A DNA stretch of 64,000 nucleotides from Orbilia blumenaviensis (taxonomy: Eukaryota > Ascomycota > Orbiliomycetes > Orbiliales > Orbiliaceae). The stretch spans positions 1,984,001-2,048,000 of the forward strand of contig JAVHNS010000007.1 in the NCBI GenBank assembly GCA_036872755.1, in the 5' to 3' direction. The position numbers and the translations under genes are program-made. This document shows positions 27,451 through 40,217 of the stretch, one piece after another (position 1 is the stretch's first letter; every line of letters begins with the position of its first letter). Under the pieces are notes generated by a model. The model was not told where the DNA came from and searched no databases. It saw only the letters and a list, made by a program, of their open reading frames with translations.

Positions 27451-28692
27451 AGAAAGGATTGGGATAAGAACTTAAAATTATGTGTAACCAGAGACTGTGT
27501 ATGAGGCAAGCTCCAAGGACTTGAGCAATAATGAAGGTTGGAAGTAAGGAATGATTACTGTCGCTCGGGTTGAGTATCGATAATGTAGCCTCTCAACATG
27601 CCAAGATTGCGTATCCTAGACCGGCGGCAATTTCGTGTTTATGCATGAGAGTATGTGCTTTGCCTCTTAAACGTCGATTAGAATTGAAAGGGAAAAGGAG
27701 CAGTACTCGACGTTCAAGATTTTAATTGGTGCTATTCGGTCCCGCGGCAGTTTTCTGGCGTGCATGGCGTTATGCCTGAACAAAAGGCCAGAGTTTGCAC
27801 CAATAGGAACCTTTTGTAAGGATTACTCATTATACCGGATCGCTAATGATACGTGCATTAATATGTCCAGTTTGTTTCCTGAATTAGGGGCGAGGCCTGA
27901 TATGTCCGAGCACCAGGGCCCGACAATCCGGAACCACAATTCACTGTTTTCGCTGGCAAACTCAATTATCAACACAGGAATCTAGGATGATTCAGGATTT
28001 TAGGAATTTAGGAATTTTTGACGACTTGATTTGGTTGACAACATAGACAAATGGAATCGAAGTCCCGTGATATGCTTGTAAGGCCAGGTAACCGGCCAGG
28101 CCTTTGGAGCCATGCTCCCATGATGGGTTGTGCCAAGGCATCTCTCACTCGCTTAAGCGGGATGCATTAACTGTCTAAGATTGAACAATGTCATATCATG
28201 ATATCATGGCTGAGAAGTTATTGTTATGATACTTAAGTATATATACTTAGGTATTTATAATGAATGTAAATATTGCAAATGAAGGGTATTAAAACTATTT
28301 AAGCACTTAGGTACCATACAATAGGCGAAAAATACCTAGCTATACACTTGGCTACACGGTAAGGAGTAGAAAAGGAACGAGTTTATAGGAGCATAACCGG
28401 CTAATCCTAGTAGAACAACCTCCGCGAAGTGGCCCGGGGTATAGGCGCTCACGCAAAAGGTTCCAGACTAGTTCTTATCTTTATCGATATCTCAGCGGTA
28501 TGAGGGGTGTTCGGACTGAAAAATAACACATAAACATCCCAAAGCAGTTACCACTTAAGCGCGCACTTCTCTCCTCCTTGTCCGCCGCTTTGCCCGGCCG
28601 GGGAGTGGCCATGAGGCATAGTCAAATCCATAATAAATTATATACAAAATGAGGAAGACTGGATCATTAAAGCAAAAACTAATCGGTTATGA

Positions 28693-28714
28693 TTGGTCTC
28701 GTAAACCAGCCTCG
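28693..28714 (-). repeat. dispersed short repeat, copy c
   Basis: The reverse strand reads CGAGGCTGGTTTACGAGACC, the core of the dispersed repeat. Confidence 0.6.
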
Positions 28715-29021
28715 TTTGTGACCAAACCTGTAAACCAGAGTGTAATATAATTAAATCTCGTCGATATTGGTGTCGTAAACTAGCGATCCACGAAGTGGCC
28801 CGCACCGTCACCACGTTCTCAGTTATTTCCGCTGCATTCCATATGCAGCGGTAGCCTGTGGGGACGCTGGGATGTTTCAGCAAAGAAGTTTGCTGGTTAC
28901 AGACCCCACTTCAAGATATCAGGATAGATTTCGGCTTCACCTGCAATCATATGCAACAAAGATCAGGACACACAGTTGCTCTAACCAAGGACCTGAACTT
29001 TCGTGTAATATTTAACAACCA

Positions 29022-29042
29022 TATATATATATATATATATAT
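29022..29042. repeat. TA dinucleotide microsatellite
   Basis: About ten uninterrupted AT units. Confidence 0.9.
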
Positions 29043-31010
29043 TATGTTAAAGCTTTATTCATATCTCGTATCAAAATTTGGAGGGGACTTTATTAACCTT
29101 ATACCCTTGAAGCCGAATATCAAAACCGTATTTCCAGTGAATTCCAAGCACTGAATCTTATCATATATTCTTTATAATCGAGGCTAGTCGATACATAAGT
29201 CTCTACCTTCAAACCCCTCCGAGTGCGCCATCCGTGGTGGTGGTCTTGCAAGTCCTTTTACCCCTATGCTGTTTCTCAATCCGTTTCCCACGCTGTATTT
29301 TTGTAGAGTCTTTCTTCGATTAGCTAGCCATTCTAAGACCCTGATTCCCCTTCCCAAGTCCCCCCGCATTACTTCTGGTACCAATAGTTTATTCTGTAAA
29401 GCTACTTCTCCCTCTTCTTCCTTTTCTTAGTACGGATGTAATTAATTCCTCCTCTCATGTTTCCGAACAACATGATTTCTTTAGGCACTTACATCCAGGG
29501 GTACCCTTCTGGTAGCCTCTATCGATATAATGCCCATGTGTTTATTAGTATTTGATAGATATGATTTCTTCCTTGCCTGATACATGTTATACATGCCCGA
29601 GGCCAGTTAAGGAATCCGGGAAGGTGAACAAAAAGATAGACAGAATCAAAAGGGAAATACCAGGGATTAGGCTGGTGATTTGTAGGAGACAGTATTAAAC
29701 AGTAACCAATCAATACCGTCCGTAGAAATGCACACGGTTGCCTCCACTTATCTCAGCGGTTTGCACAGGTTTAGTCACATGTTGCATTAAACGAGGAGAG
29801 ATATGGTTTCGACTTCGTGTGAATCTGGGCCCCAATATGAATCGGGACTTCGTTTCTCCTACTATTGGAAGGAAGCAATAGCTTTGAGTTGATTAGACAA
29901 AAGACTTTAAAACGGCCCATTAGGTACAAGACCAGCCCACCATGGCCCCCCATATGACTGCAAAGCTATGGAAGTCTTTCATATGGATAGTGGTATAGAT
30001 ATAGTAAATTTTGTCTGTGTATTGTCTAGCTATCCTCCCGTAGTATAAGTTGTGTATATATTTTTGAGTTTGGAAGTACTTAAGTAGTACCACTACGGCA
30101 ACGGCGGAATGAAGGTTAACTACCAGCTCTATGGTACCATGGGCTCAGCAAGACTAGAGCATTCTTGGAATGATTCAATTCGTATGATAGTGCTTCCGAG
30201 TAGCCTCGAATCGAGGCGGTTATGAGTTATTATGACTGTTGAGCGAGGGCCGACACTTTGTAATTAGTAACCTAAACGAAGTTGAAAAACCGTGTTGGTA
30301 ACTCAGTAGCTTTCGTGCTACGAGTACTCTTGAATAGCTTAACCGTAGATGCTTAACATCTGCAACGTGTTGATAAATAACGTACGGGGTTTTGGCTGGT
30401 TTCTCAAGACGGTTTATAGAAAAGGGAACTTAAAACAATATAAATAATGGTTTGAAAGAAAATAAGACGGCTTGCTTTCTTTTTAAAATATTTTAATATT
30501 CGGAAGCAGTTCCAGGAAAGTATCCTAACCTTCTACGGTATGAAGAGCTGGACAAACCCTTACACAGATATGGCCTTGGCACTATGATCTTGGCATCGGG
30601 TCTGATTGTTTGGTCTTGGCATTGGATTTGGGCTAGGTGTTAGGAATATGAAATTCGCTCTTTTCCCCCCTTAGTTTCCTGAATATGTCGCCGACATAGT
30701 CTGCTCTCTTCTCGTTTCCATTCTTTCCACAAGCCCAAAGACTCTTTTTCCAGACATCTCCAGCCTCCAACGACAGGGAATAAAACCAACCTCCGGAAAC
30801 TCGACAACAAAACGATGGACTTCAGAAACATCGAGGGCAGTGACTTCCACCCTGGTGTTTGCAAATCAGACAAAACCGATGAATAACCCAAAGTCGGAGG
30901 AGTGGCACTTTGCTGAATAAAAATACAGCATCCTTTTGCAAACCTCCCTTTACGTCTTTTATGAAACGCAAGCCTTCTTTGCTTAAGGGCAACGAGAAAA
31001 TGGGTTGAGT

Positions 31011-31043
31011 CTGGTCTCCTAAACCAGCCTCAACGAAGCAGAA
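31011..31043 (-). repeat. dispersed short repeat, copy d
   Basis: The reverse strand reads TTCTGCTTCGTTGAGG followed by CTGGTTTAGGAGACCAG, near-identical to the copy at 23641. It lies about 0.5 kb upstream of the fifth zinc-finger gene. Confidence 0.65.
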
Positions 31044-31569
31044 TACTTCGTTGGAGTTGAGTCTGATCCTTGCGTACAACCTTTGTTAAACTACACGATC
31101 ACGCCAAAACTGCTCTGGGGAAACGGCCCATTTGCGGGACTGCTCGCTGTCAAGTGGTTGCCCTCGCAAAAATCGCCTCATTTCTGTTCTGGTCTTTTTA
31201 CGATGACATGGACGACGCCTACAGAATGTCTCCACAGCTTGGTGGTACTCGGATATAACTCCTATTCGACAACACAATGTGTTTAAGGCCGAATCTATCT
31301 CCGAGATAGCCACGACAGCAATAATACGCCTCAAGTGGCGTACCAAGCTCCTGTAGGATAGGGAAGGACATAGGAAGCTCAGGAAGCCATTGGAATGGAA
31401 AACAACGCCAAGGAGCCATCGTGGATCTTAAAACACCGGGCTTTCTTCCGTTTGACTGTCGTTCTATTGATACTATTCGAGCTATCAGACCTCAATATCG
31501 CTGTCCTTGATCCCATAATCAGCAAAACTAGCGGCAACGCCATATCACAGATTTGGCTATTCCTAAGTC

Positions 31570-32209
31570 ATGGATAATTACTCCAAGGGTAGTCCCGTAA
31601 TTGAGGAGTGGCTTGATCTCGACGATAATGAAGCCGAGTCCGGCGGATACGGTGACCCTCCGGCTGTGGACCCCAATAACAATGTCGAACCCAGGCGTCA
31701 GAAGAGGGTTCACCAGCCTCGATATACCTGCCACGAAATCCTAGTGAAACAAGGTTTTGATGGCTGTCAGGAGCTTATGAGAAGCGTCAAAGAGGCAGGC
31801 ATCCACGCCTTTCGCGTGCACCGCATAAAAGCGTTTGGATGCGGGCATCCAAATTGCACCTTTAGGACGGCTCGTCAGGATTACATTTCGAGGCACGAAG
31901 AGGGACATGACACTACCCGTAGCAGTCGCCACGGGGCCACTCGCGGGAAACGCTGCGAAAACAGTTTTAGACGCCGCCATCAACTTGCTCAAGTAAGCTA
32001 GCTTTCATTACGATTCAAGCATGTAGAAAACGCATTGCTCATATCCAGCTCAGCAGCGAATTCTAGAGCTACAGGCTAGAATCTTAGCTCTGGAGGAGAA
32101 ACTTGACGTTACGAATGCGGCTCAGAACCAAATTCTAGCTTTACAGGCCAAAATTGCATGTCTCGAAAACGAACTCGCGATTACGAAGGTGGCTCAAGTG
32201 TTTTTCTAG
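31570..32209 (+). CDS. two-finger zinc-finger protein, family copy 5 (192 aa, 2 exons)
   Basis: Exon 1 is 31570-31992, intron 31993-32053 (GTAAGC...CTCAG, 61 bp, between codons), exon 2 is 32054-32209. Finger 1 is C54, C66, H79, H84 (C-x11-C-x12-H-x4-H). The linker is HRIKAFGC. Finger 2 is C91, C96, H109, H113 (C-x4-C-x12-H-x3-H), as in copy 3. The N-terminus is acidic (EEWLDLDDNEAES). Exon 2 encodes a textbook coiled coil with two internal repeats, each holding ILALxxK-type heptads. The donor was chosen because reading through it would stop within two codons, while the splice restores this helix in frame. The intron sits after the fingers, unlike the other copies. Likely a nuclear dimerising factor of unknown target. 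Confidence 0.7.
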
Positions 32210-33423
32210 GTCAGGCACGTATCAGCAGCACGTTTTGTCGACGCTGTCCAACGGCTACACAGGTCAGGGGCGTTTGGATTGGTAAAGGTTACCATCGGAA
32301 CCGGCGAATGGAATGGCGGGATTGCCAGGGTTTTATCACTTTAATTTCTAGCTTAGTTTTGTCGTTTGCCTAGGAGGTACCTATTACATCAAATATAATA
32401 GAAATGATTGCGTGGATGCCTTCGAGACTACTTTTTGACTCGGCCCTCTCAGCCGGGTGGCAGAAAAAGGAGAGCAAGAATAGGTATATAGCTTGTTTGT
32501 AGATTCTTGCTCTTTTTCTTGTCACCTTATAATTTGGCTCGCCCCATGCCTCGGTTCTAGTTCCAACAACGACGCATACTGGCAAACAACGGCCTGGTCA
32601 CGAGACCATCGCTATCCTGTGCTCACCACCACTTTGTGGAGCGGTGAATCACCATGTCGCCATGGGGCATTTCATTTAAATGGGCTCCAAAGCATTTAGC
32701 CTTCGATCGAAGCCTCGAAGGTGAGAGACGAAGGATACGATGAGATATTAGGGAAAATGATGTCTCGTACCTGAACCTTCCGCAGAAAGTACTGGAAAAA
32801 ATGGCATAAGAAAGAAAAAAAAGAATTGAAGATATACACGAAAAGGCATCAGTCAAGGAAGACGGCTACTTAAAAACGCCCGATATATAAAAAAAAAACC
32901 CAGTGAAGCACCCATTAAATCCTCTCATTCCCATCGCGTCTCTCCCTCTAATCCATCCAAGCAATCGCTTCATCTCCGCCCCCGCTCTTAAAGCCTGTTC
33001 GATCCGGTTCCCGCTAAGATTAAAATCCATCCTATCCCCCGCTAGTCGATCAAGTTCCAGACAATAAAAATAAAAAAAGCCCGTCCATCTTGCTAGGGGG
33101 GAAAAGGAAGTAAAAACCCATCTCTTGATACCAATAGAAAAAGAATAAAAGAAGACAAGGATAAACCACCACAGCAGAAGCAACGTCTATAAACCCAAGT
33201 AGTATAGATTACAAAGCTTACCGCAATCCGCTCAATATTTTCTCTTCCCGAACAAGTCTTTCATTATAAAGATAAAAGGATAAAGGTTCGGAGGGAAGGA
33301 AAAAAGAAGAAGAAATAAAAATATGCCTCCCCGGCTAGGAATGAGGAGGTAGAATTACCAGGCTAACGCCAAGAAATAACTTTTTTGTCGCTTTCCCAAA
33401 AGTATGGTAAGAATTGTAGCCAA
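32210..33423. other. intergenic and 3' flank of the transporter gene
   Basis: About 1.2 kb between convergent genes. It holds AT-rich and purine-rich stretches and poly-A runs near 32890 and 33300-33320. No gene is supported. Confidence 0.6.
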
Positions 33424-34872
33424 TTACGGCTTCCTGGACTTGAGCATGGCGATAGAGTATCTAAAAAAAGCAGATTTCGGTTAGCCGTTGATTCAGCCCC
33501 ACGAGGTGCGAACGTTGGAACTTACGTGATGATACCGCCGATAGCCATGAAGATACCCAACAAACTCTTATCAGTAACCGCACGTCCGGAAACCATCCAG
33601 CCGAGCATGACGATGGAGCAAGTCTTTGCGTGTCCAACGACCGTGCTGCTGACGGCACCAGCGCCCGCGATAATGAAGAATTGACTCAACTTTAAAACCC
33701 CACAAATTAGCTATAGCTCGAAGGTACACAAAAGATAAATAAATACTCACGTTGATCAAACTGGCAAATCCACCGCTCAACAAGATCAAGAGATACTTGT
33801 TCATTTGAACACCGGTCCAGACTGGGAAAGTGTCGCAGAATGGGATAAAGTAGAGGAGCAAGAAAGTCGAAACAGGTGCCTGATTGAAAAGCAACTGCAT
33901 AGAGCTCATGTTCAATTTGCGGTGGTAGGTTCCAATCCAGACGGTGTACAAACTGCTGGCGACAACACCGGAGAAAGCGAAGATGACACCGGCAGTCGAG
34001 GTGACTTGTGTCGGCTTGGCCGGATCCGGAAGGGTATCATAGTAGGAGACGATACCGACACCAAAACAGACAGGAATCAAAGCCAAAACCGCGTTTCGCG
34101 GGATTCCAACGTGGTAGAACACGTAGTTGATGAGTGCGACAAACGGTGTGAGCAAGATACGGGCGATTTGATAGAAAGTGACGCTGGAGTATGCGAGCGA
34201 GAGATTTGGTAAAATGACGTTCAAGCACATTGCGAAGGATAGAGGGGCAATCTCGAGGAAACCGGCTCGGCGGGGTACGAAGAAACCGAACATGGGTCTG
34301 GAAATGACGAAGAGTGTGAGAGTCGTGCATAGGAAATGGAAAGCTGCGAAAGAAGTCTGCATCTTCTTGAACGACGGATCATCGAAGATAGCTTTGTTCG
34401 TGAAGACCTGCGAATTTGCATGTGGTTAGCCATGTCTTTTTCTATCTCTCGAAATAGCATCACCGACAACACCACGGTGCGATCGTCTATCGTGGTAAAT
34501 TCATTATCTCCGATCGATATCGAATTCCAACGTCCCGCGGTTGGGTAGTTGTTGGTATTCAATACATTTCGGGAGAGGGCGAATTGTGAAACCACACACA
34601 TACACACGCGGGAGCGGGATTCAGGGGTAGGATGTTGAGAAATTCCATACAATTCCGATCGTAGCGAGCGTGTTCACCAGTGTCCACGCAATGAAACCCG
34701 ACGAACTGCCAGTGGAAGACTTGATAGCTCCGTCCTGGGCAGGAGTGACCGAAGAAGCCGGTTGAGATGTGCTCTTCTCGATAACATCATCGTCGTCTGC
34801 ATCGGTATCCTTCATCAAGGGATTTTTCTGGGCCTCGAGGTCGTGACCGCGTTCATCTTCGGCTGGTGGCAT
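33424..34872 (-). CDS. SLC35/triose-phosphate-translocator-type transporter (359 aa, 4 exons)
   Basis: Multi-pass membrane transporter of the drug/metabolite superfamily, probably moving a nucleotide sugar or sugar phosphate across Golgi or ER membranes; the substrate cannot be read from sequence. Exons are 34872-34651, 34407-33751, 33689-33526 and 33460-33424, with introns of 243, 61 and 65 bp. The acidic cytosolic N-terminus (about 60 residues) precedes a first helix that crosses the exon 1-2 junction (TIGIVFTNKAIF). About nine further hydrophobic helices follow, with the family-typical FYQIARILLTPF and the LLFNQAP motif that recalls SLC35E3. The last exon ends in a basic LKSRKP tail. Exon phases all fit (0, 0, 2), and the length is normal for the family. 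The long first intron is unusual beside the others. Confident on family, not on substrate. Confidence 0.85.
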
Positions 34873-37800
34873 GTTGGGCGAGATGACGTGGGGTTCTTTT
34901 TTCTTTCCCTTTTCCTTTCAACGGGGCTAGATCTTTCTTATTTTCGAGAGCGAGAGAGAGAGAAAAAAAGCTGAGAGGTTTCTTGGACTCCCGGCTTGAC
35001 TTGCGGATTAAAAAGAAGAAGAAGAAGCGGAGGAGAAGAGGAGAAGAATGATATATTAGAGGTAGCAGGGCAGGGTAGGGGTAGAAGAGGTAGTATTCGA
35101 GGGACAAGCAAGTGGGCCAGCCGGTGGATTTATTAGTGCTGTTGAGCAGGTTTTAGCTGCGGCTGCAGCTGATTCCGAAAATAGCTGGCTAATAAACTGG
35201 TAATATTACGCTGCCAGGCTCAGGAGAGTCAACCAGAACGTCAATACTGTACTTTAACTAGCTCGTAAGCACCACTAGTTACTTTTTTACTTAACTAGTC
35301 TGGCGGGAAGAACGAAGGGAAACAAAGAAGAAAACAGAGAAAGAATGAAAGAAGAAAGAAAGCAGGCGACCGTGGGAATACGGAAGGTTCTATCAGAAAT
35401 AAATCTGGTCAGTCAGCAGGCGGACATATGAGCGAGAATGATTGTGGATATGAGAAGAAGAGGAAGAAGAGGAAGAAGCAGAATTTAAAGAGAGAACCAA
35501 CAACACCAACGAAGAAAGATGGCAAAGGGAAATCTGGCGAAAAAGAGAGAATCGAACAGCTACTCCAACATCAGATATCAGACCAGATGCATCTCTAAAT
35601 TAAATAAATAATTAACGGCATTAACTAGGGGAAGTTGTGTCTGTGTGTTTTTCGTTTGTTCATGTTCAACGTTCACGTTCGTTCATTTTTTATGCGCATG
35701 CTCGTCCTCAGGAGGAAGAAGATATATTATCTGAGGATAACATTATCCTGGAATGAAGCTGAACGCAAAAGAAAAATGAACCAACATATTAACAGACCCG
35801 ACCGGGCCAATTGCAATTGCGAGGTAGCATCGGGTGCTAGCTTATAACCCAGCCTGCAGGTGCGGTGCAGCCATGCCCACAACCGGTACACCCCCAGCTC
35901 GAACGTTCTCGTCCATGACCAATGCAAATGAATGTACCGACACCATCATCTAGCAACTTTTCACGCCATCCCAGATTCCTGTCTGCGAAAGTCGATTCCA
36001 GACGAGGGGCAGCCCCTGCGCGGACAGCGAAAGGGTAACTTTTGAAACTTACCAGGATCAATCTTTTGGGAGGTGAACGTACGACCGTCGACCGCAGGTT
36101 ATAATTATCGCCACAGCGATCTACTATGGCTGGCTTTTTTTAATATTATTACAATCCTATACTGTCAGAATTTAACCAGGAACCGCGACGACCTTCCAAA
36201 GTGACCAAAAAAGGCGACCAAGCCGACCAGTCGAATCTCAAATAACACAGCCGTACAGCCCTACAAACAGGCCAAGTCGTTCTTGTCGCGGCGAACCGTT
36301 GTTGTCTCTGCTCGGACCAAACAGTCGATCTCCTATAAAGCGCCTAGGGTACTAACTACTTCCGTTAGCACATGCCTTCCTCGGGAAGGCTCAGGAGAAG
36401 GCTATGCCTGCAAAATATGATCTTACGCCAATCCAACACCGACGACTTTTGAATCAAGTCAATCAATTGAAATAACCCAAAGAAAGGGGCAGCGGCAGCG
36501 GGAAGGATCTCGAGAAGGAACTGTTCGTATATCACTATACGTCGAGGTTGAGTTTTAAGATTGGAATGGCGCTGCTGCAACCTGCAGGCTGGGCTGGGCA
36601 ATAGCGGGATCTTATATTACCCAATCTAGGTGTGGTATCGTGCGGTATGGTATGTTAAAATCCAAAAAAAATGTGTAGTACTTTGTCTCTCGCCTGGCTG
36701 ACAGACGGGTCCGTTTTGTCGAGGAAGCGGAGAGGCCTAGAGGGAGCGATCGAGCTTAAATTTGAAAACCGGACTGGGGGGTTCCACAATTTCGAATATC
36801 GATGCTGCAGCGCTGCATTCCAGGCCGCCCTCCACTGCCTTATAAGCACTCGGATACTTCCTGTCCCCTGGTGCGGTAGTACAGGAAAAACTGACCAATT
36901 CGCCATGCCATACCATGCAATATAGAAAAAGGTACTTGTTTACATTCATCTCATCGATACGGGTATTCATGCAAGTGACGATCGGAGAATACCAAGCTTG
37001 CGTAATCTCTACCTTTCTCTTCCTCCCACCGGACTCAAACCAACCGCCGGGCTTCTTTACCTTGCCAGTCCGACCCGCTGCGTGTTTCATAAGTGTCAAG
37101 CCTTTACGATTGAGTATTCTCCCCCCACCAACATCGAACTCTCCCAACTCCAACCTGTCTCCTCCCCCATACTTAGAAGTACACCTATAAGGTTTTTTTC
37201 GCACATACGTACTCCTGAAAACTAGTAAAACTCAAAAATCTTCTTTTGTGCAAATCACCGTGTTTGATAGCTTTTGTGTCGTCGCAAACGGAAGGTTTTT
37301 CTTCTTTCTTATGCACACGCAAACCCACGGCGGAGGCGTTTTCCCAGGCACCGATTTTTCAACTAAGCTTTTCGCGGCATCTAACCCTCGGGATCAAGCA
37401 TCTGCCAGGAGAAAATATAACTTAAGCATAACACCCACATACATACCTCAACTCCCCTATTTCCTAACGTGTCCTCAAATGATTAGAAGCAGGTGTATAA
37501 ATGTCCTTGAGAAGACGGGAACCCACTGTTAGATCCACTGGCGGCGATTCAAAATTTCGAAATTTGAGAAATGGAATTTCCCCGATTTGCCACTTCCTGC
37601 TGCCCACGGGAATCGATCAGACTGCAAACCAAACATACCCAACCGTCACCCCTAGGCCATGCATAACTACTTAGCCAACCACCCATTCGTGATATCTCCC
37701 AATAATGATATCAATTGCAAAAACAAAAATTCTCATCTCTATATCGCAATCGATCTCATGCATAATGATCCCGAGGTGCTACGATCGATATCCGGCTCCC

Positions 37801-40217
37801 GGACCTGTATCACTCCATGACATACCTCTTCAAATATCTATATCCCCAAAATAAGAACCCTGTGTTACGCCAACACGGAATCCATGGCCGGCCTGTGTAA
37901 CCGTAGCATAATACGTATACATAGGCGGACAGGTCCTGTTGTCAGAGTGATTGCATGGAAAGGCTCCCTCCTGTTGCGCATGTTGTCGGAGTAATTAGTA
38001 ACAGCTGAAGGCTCTTCGGGAATTACTGATCCAAGCACCTAAGCTGCCGAACCATGTGAACTCCAGAGCGACTATAGCCCTCATGACCTTTAAGGCAATG
38101 AACAATATGTGATGTCCGCCTCTATCATTTCCAGTTCTCCCGGAGACAGGCTTGCCAAAATTAGGCGTCGAGCATGGTCAAATATCTCCTCAGAAAGCAA
38201 TCTCAATACACTGTTACATCAATGTTAGCCCCACCAACCAATAATATACTGTCTGACCCTTAAAACTTCAATTGCAAGCTCCGACTCAACATCGAGCCTA
38301 ACCTATACTTCCATTCTAATGGCACCTCTAAACTGCGTTGACAACGTTGCATTCTCACCACCCTCCCCAAACCCCCCACGGCTCTGTCAAAAACCATGCT
38401 TCCTGACAACTAGTGCCATGCATGATGCACAATAAAGAAGGCCATGAGTCGCTCGAAAGAGAAAAAAAAACCTTATTCACCTCCAGCGGAAGATAACTTA
38501 GTCATTCAGCCCATACAAAACCGCCACAATTACCGCACTTTAATCCACTTTACCTGGACCCTTTCCTCTCGGCTGCATATAGCCGGTATAAACCCCTTGC
38601 CTTCAACAGAACACAGGGATAATAAAGGGTATAATGGTCAGCTGGATATCAAAAAAACCACTTTCCTTGCTTTTCGCAAAAGAACTAAAAACCCGGTAAC
38701 GAGTATCTCACTAGTGATCTTTTTGTATTGTGAAAATGCAACGGTCTACGTAAGTCAGGTTTTCGATGTGCATGAATATCAATTGTGATCTGCAGATTTC
38801 GAATCACTTGAGTATTTGAGGAGTTTGAGGATCCACTTTCAAGTGTTTCATGTCTTTTTGGTATGGAAGGGATCGGGTGTAGATGCTCCGCGTAAATTGG
38901 GAGTATGGGCTTCACGGCCCGGGTTTCGTAGATGATCATGGACTTTTAGTCTCTGTGGTTGTTCATGCCAATGAGGCATGCACTAATATGCATATATGGT
39001 GCAAGTCGGGAATCGAGACCGACCTTGTTGGTGGCATGTGTTGGGTGCTGTATCACCAAACAGAAAATCCACGTGACTACTTTCATGACCAAAACTCCAG
39101 CCGTTTTTAAGCATAGCTCACTAAATGAAGTACTTGATTCGACGGTTCGATTGATCCTAAAATCAAGTCATTTGGTGAAAAACTGATGCTGTGGTGAGGA
39201 TGGATAGATTTCGTGGTTGATGGCCATCGCAAGGGGAGTTGAGGGCCTCTTGGGGTTGTGTTGTACGATCATCATGATACGGCCTCGTTCAAACCGGCGC
39301 TGAGACTGCAGACTAGCTTTTTGGTGGTATTACTAAGAAATATGGTGAAATGTTCTTTAATTATTGATAGGAACTAGCACTGTTGACTCGGTGCTATGCC
39401 AACGGCCGTGGGATATATTCTATAGGACCCGCAAAAGGGTGGGCGTTGAGCATACAGTAGCTGCATGTTCCGGCCGGCTGTCTAGATCTATCAAACACAA
39501 AGTCAGTCTTAAGAATTGGACTAGACGGCAATATAGACATACATAGTGCAGGAACTGTAGGGTGTCCTTGAGGCATAAGAAGGTCTTGATCGAAAAATAT
39601 ACTAAATCTTTCTTTGTACCTTTTTCATAGCTTAACAAACTTATGCAGCTCCCGGGGTGTTTTTTAAGGACCCCAGTCTGTCTTGAAGACGCCTTAAAGT
39701 CTCATTGATGTGTCTTTACCACCGTGAAGCTCACTTTAAGACTGGCCTGCGTTTGGTAGGTGTCTCAGAAAACATACCCTTTCCCCGACGTAGCTACGGT
39801 ATCTGTCATACCCTGTAGATGTCCAGATGCGCATCAAAGACTTAATGTACGAATGAATGTGTTTCATGGCCGGCATATTGTCCACCAACTACCCAGCGCT
39901 GTGCTGGAAATTTAAATGGGGTTGATAGATAATCAATTCAGTACCAACATAATAACGTGTATTGGACTAGTTTACTATCGATATAATACTATACGAAAAC
40001 ATTCGCATATGCTCCGGATGAATAGCGTTCAAAATGCGCACCTCTCCAATACTAAGCTTGCAAAATACAACATAAAAAATGACAACTTCGATTGCAAAGA
40101 TACTAACGCACTGGCTGCCTAACTTACGCAAGCACGAGTCCTACTTGTAAGCTTGCATAATCCTCCCGTCTATCTTTCTTTCTTTCCTGCTGTTCTTTTC
40201 TCGTTTCGCTTTGCGCT
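34873..40217. other. promoter of the transporter, then intergenic without a supportable gene
   Basis: The first few hundred bases upstream of the transporter start (34900-35070) are strongly purine-rich on the plus strand (pyrimidine-rich on the transcribed sense), as in many fungal promoters and 5' leaders. The remaining 5 kb contains only short ORFs without motifs or splice patterns. I see no transposon or RNA gene. Confidence 0.55.

Larger units (their letters stand above)
26582..31569. other. intergenic with one broken gene fragment and repeats
   Basis: About 5 kb. It contains a pseudogene fragment near 27.2-27.45 kb, a TA microsatellite at about 29022-29042, and copies of the dispersed repeat at 28693 and 31011. 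The other frames are short and unconvincing. Confidence 0.5.

Noticed and set aside
31395..31577. Hydrophobic 60-codon ORF just upstream of zinc-finger copy 5
   Set aside because: It overlaps the true start in another frame and offers no usable splice donor to join it.
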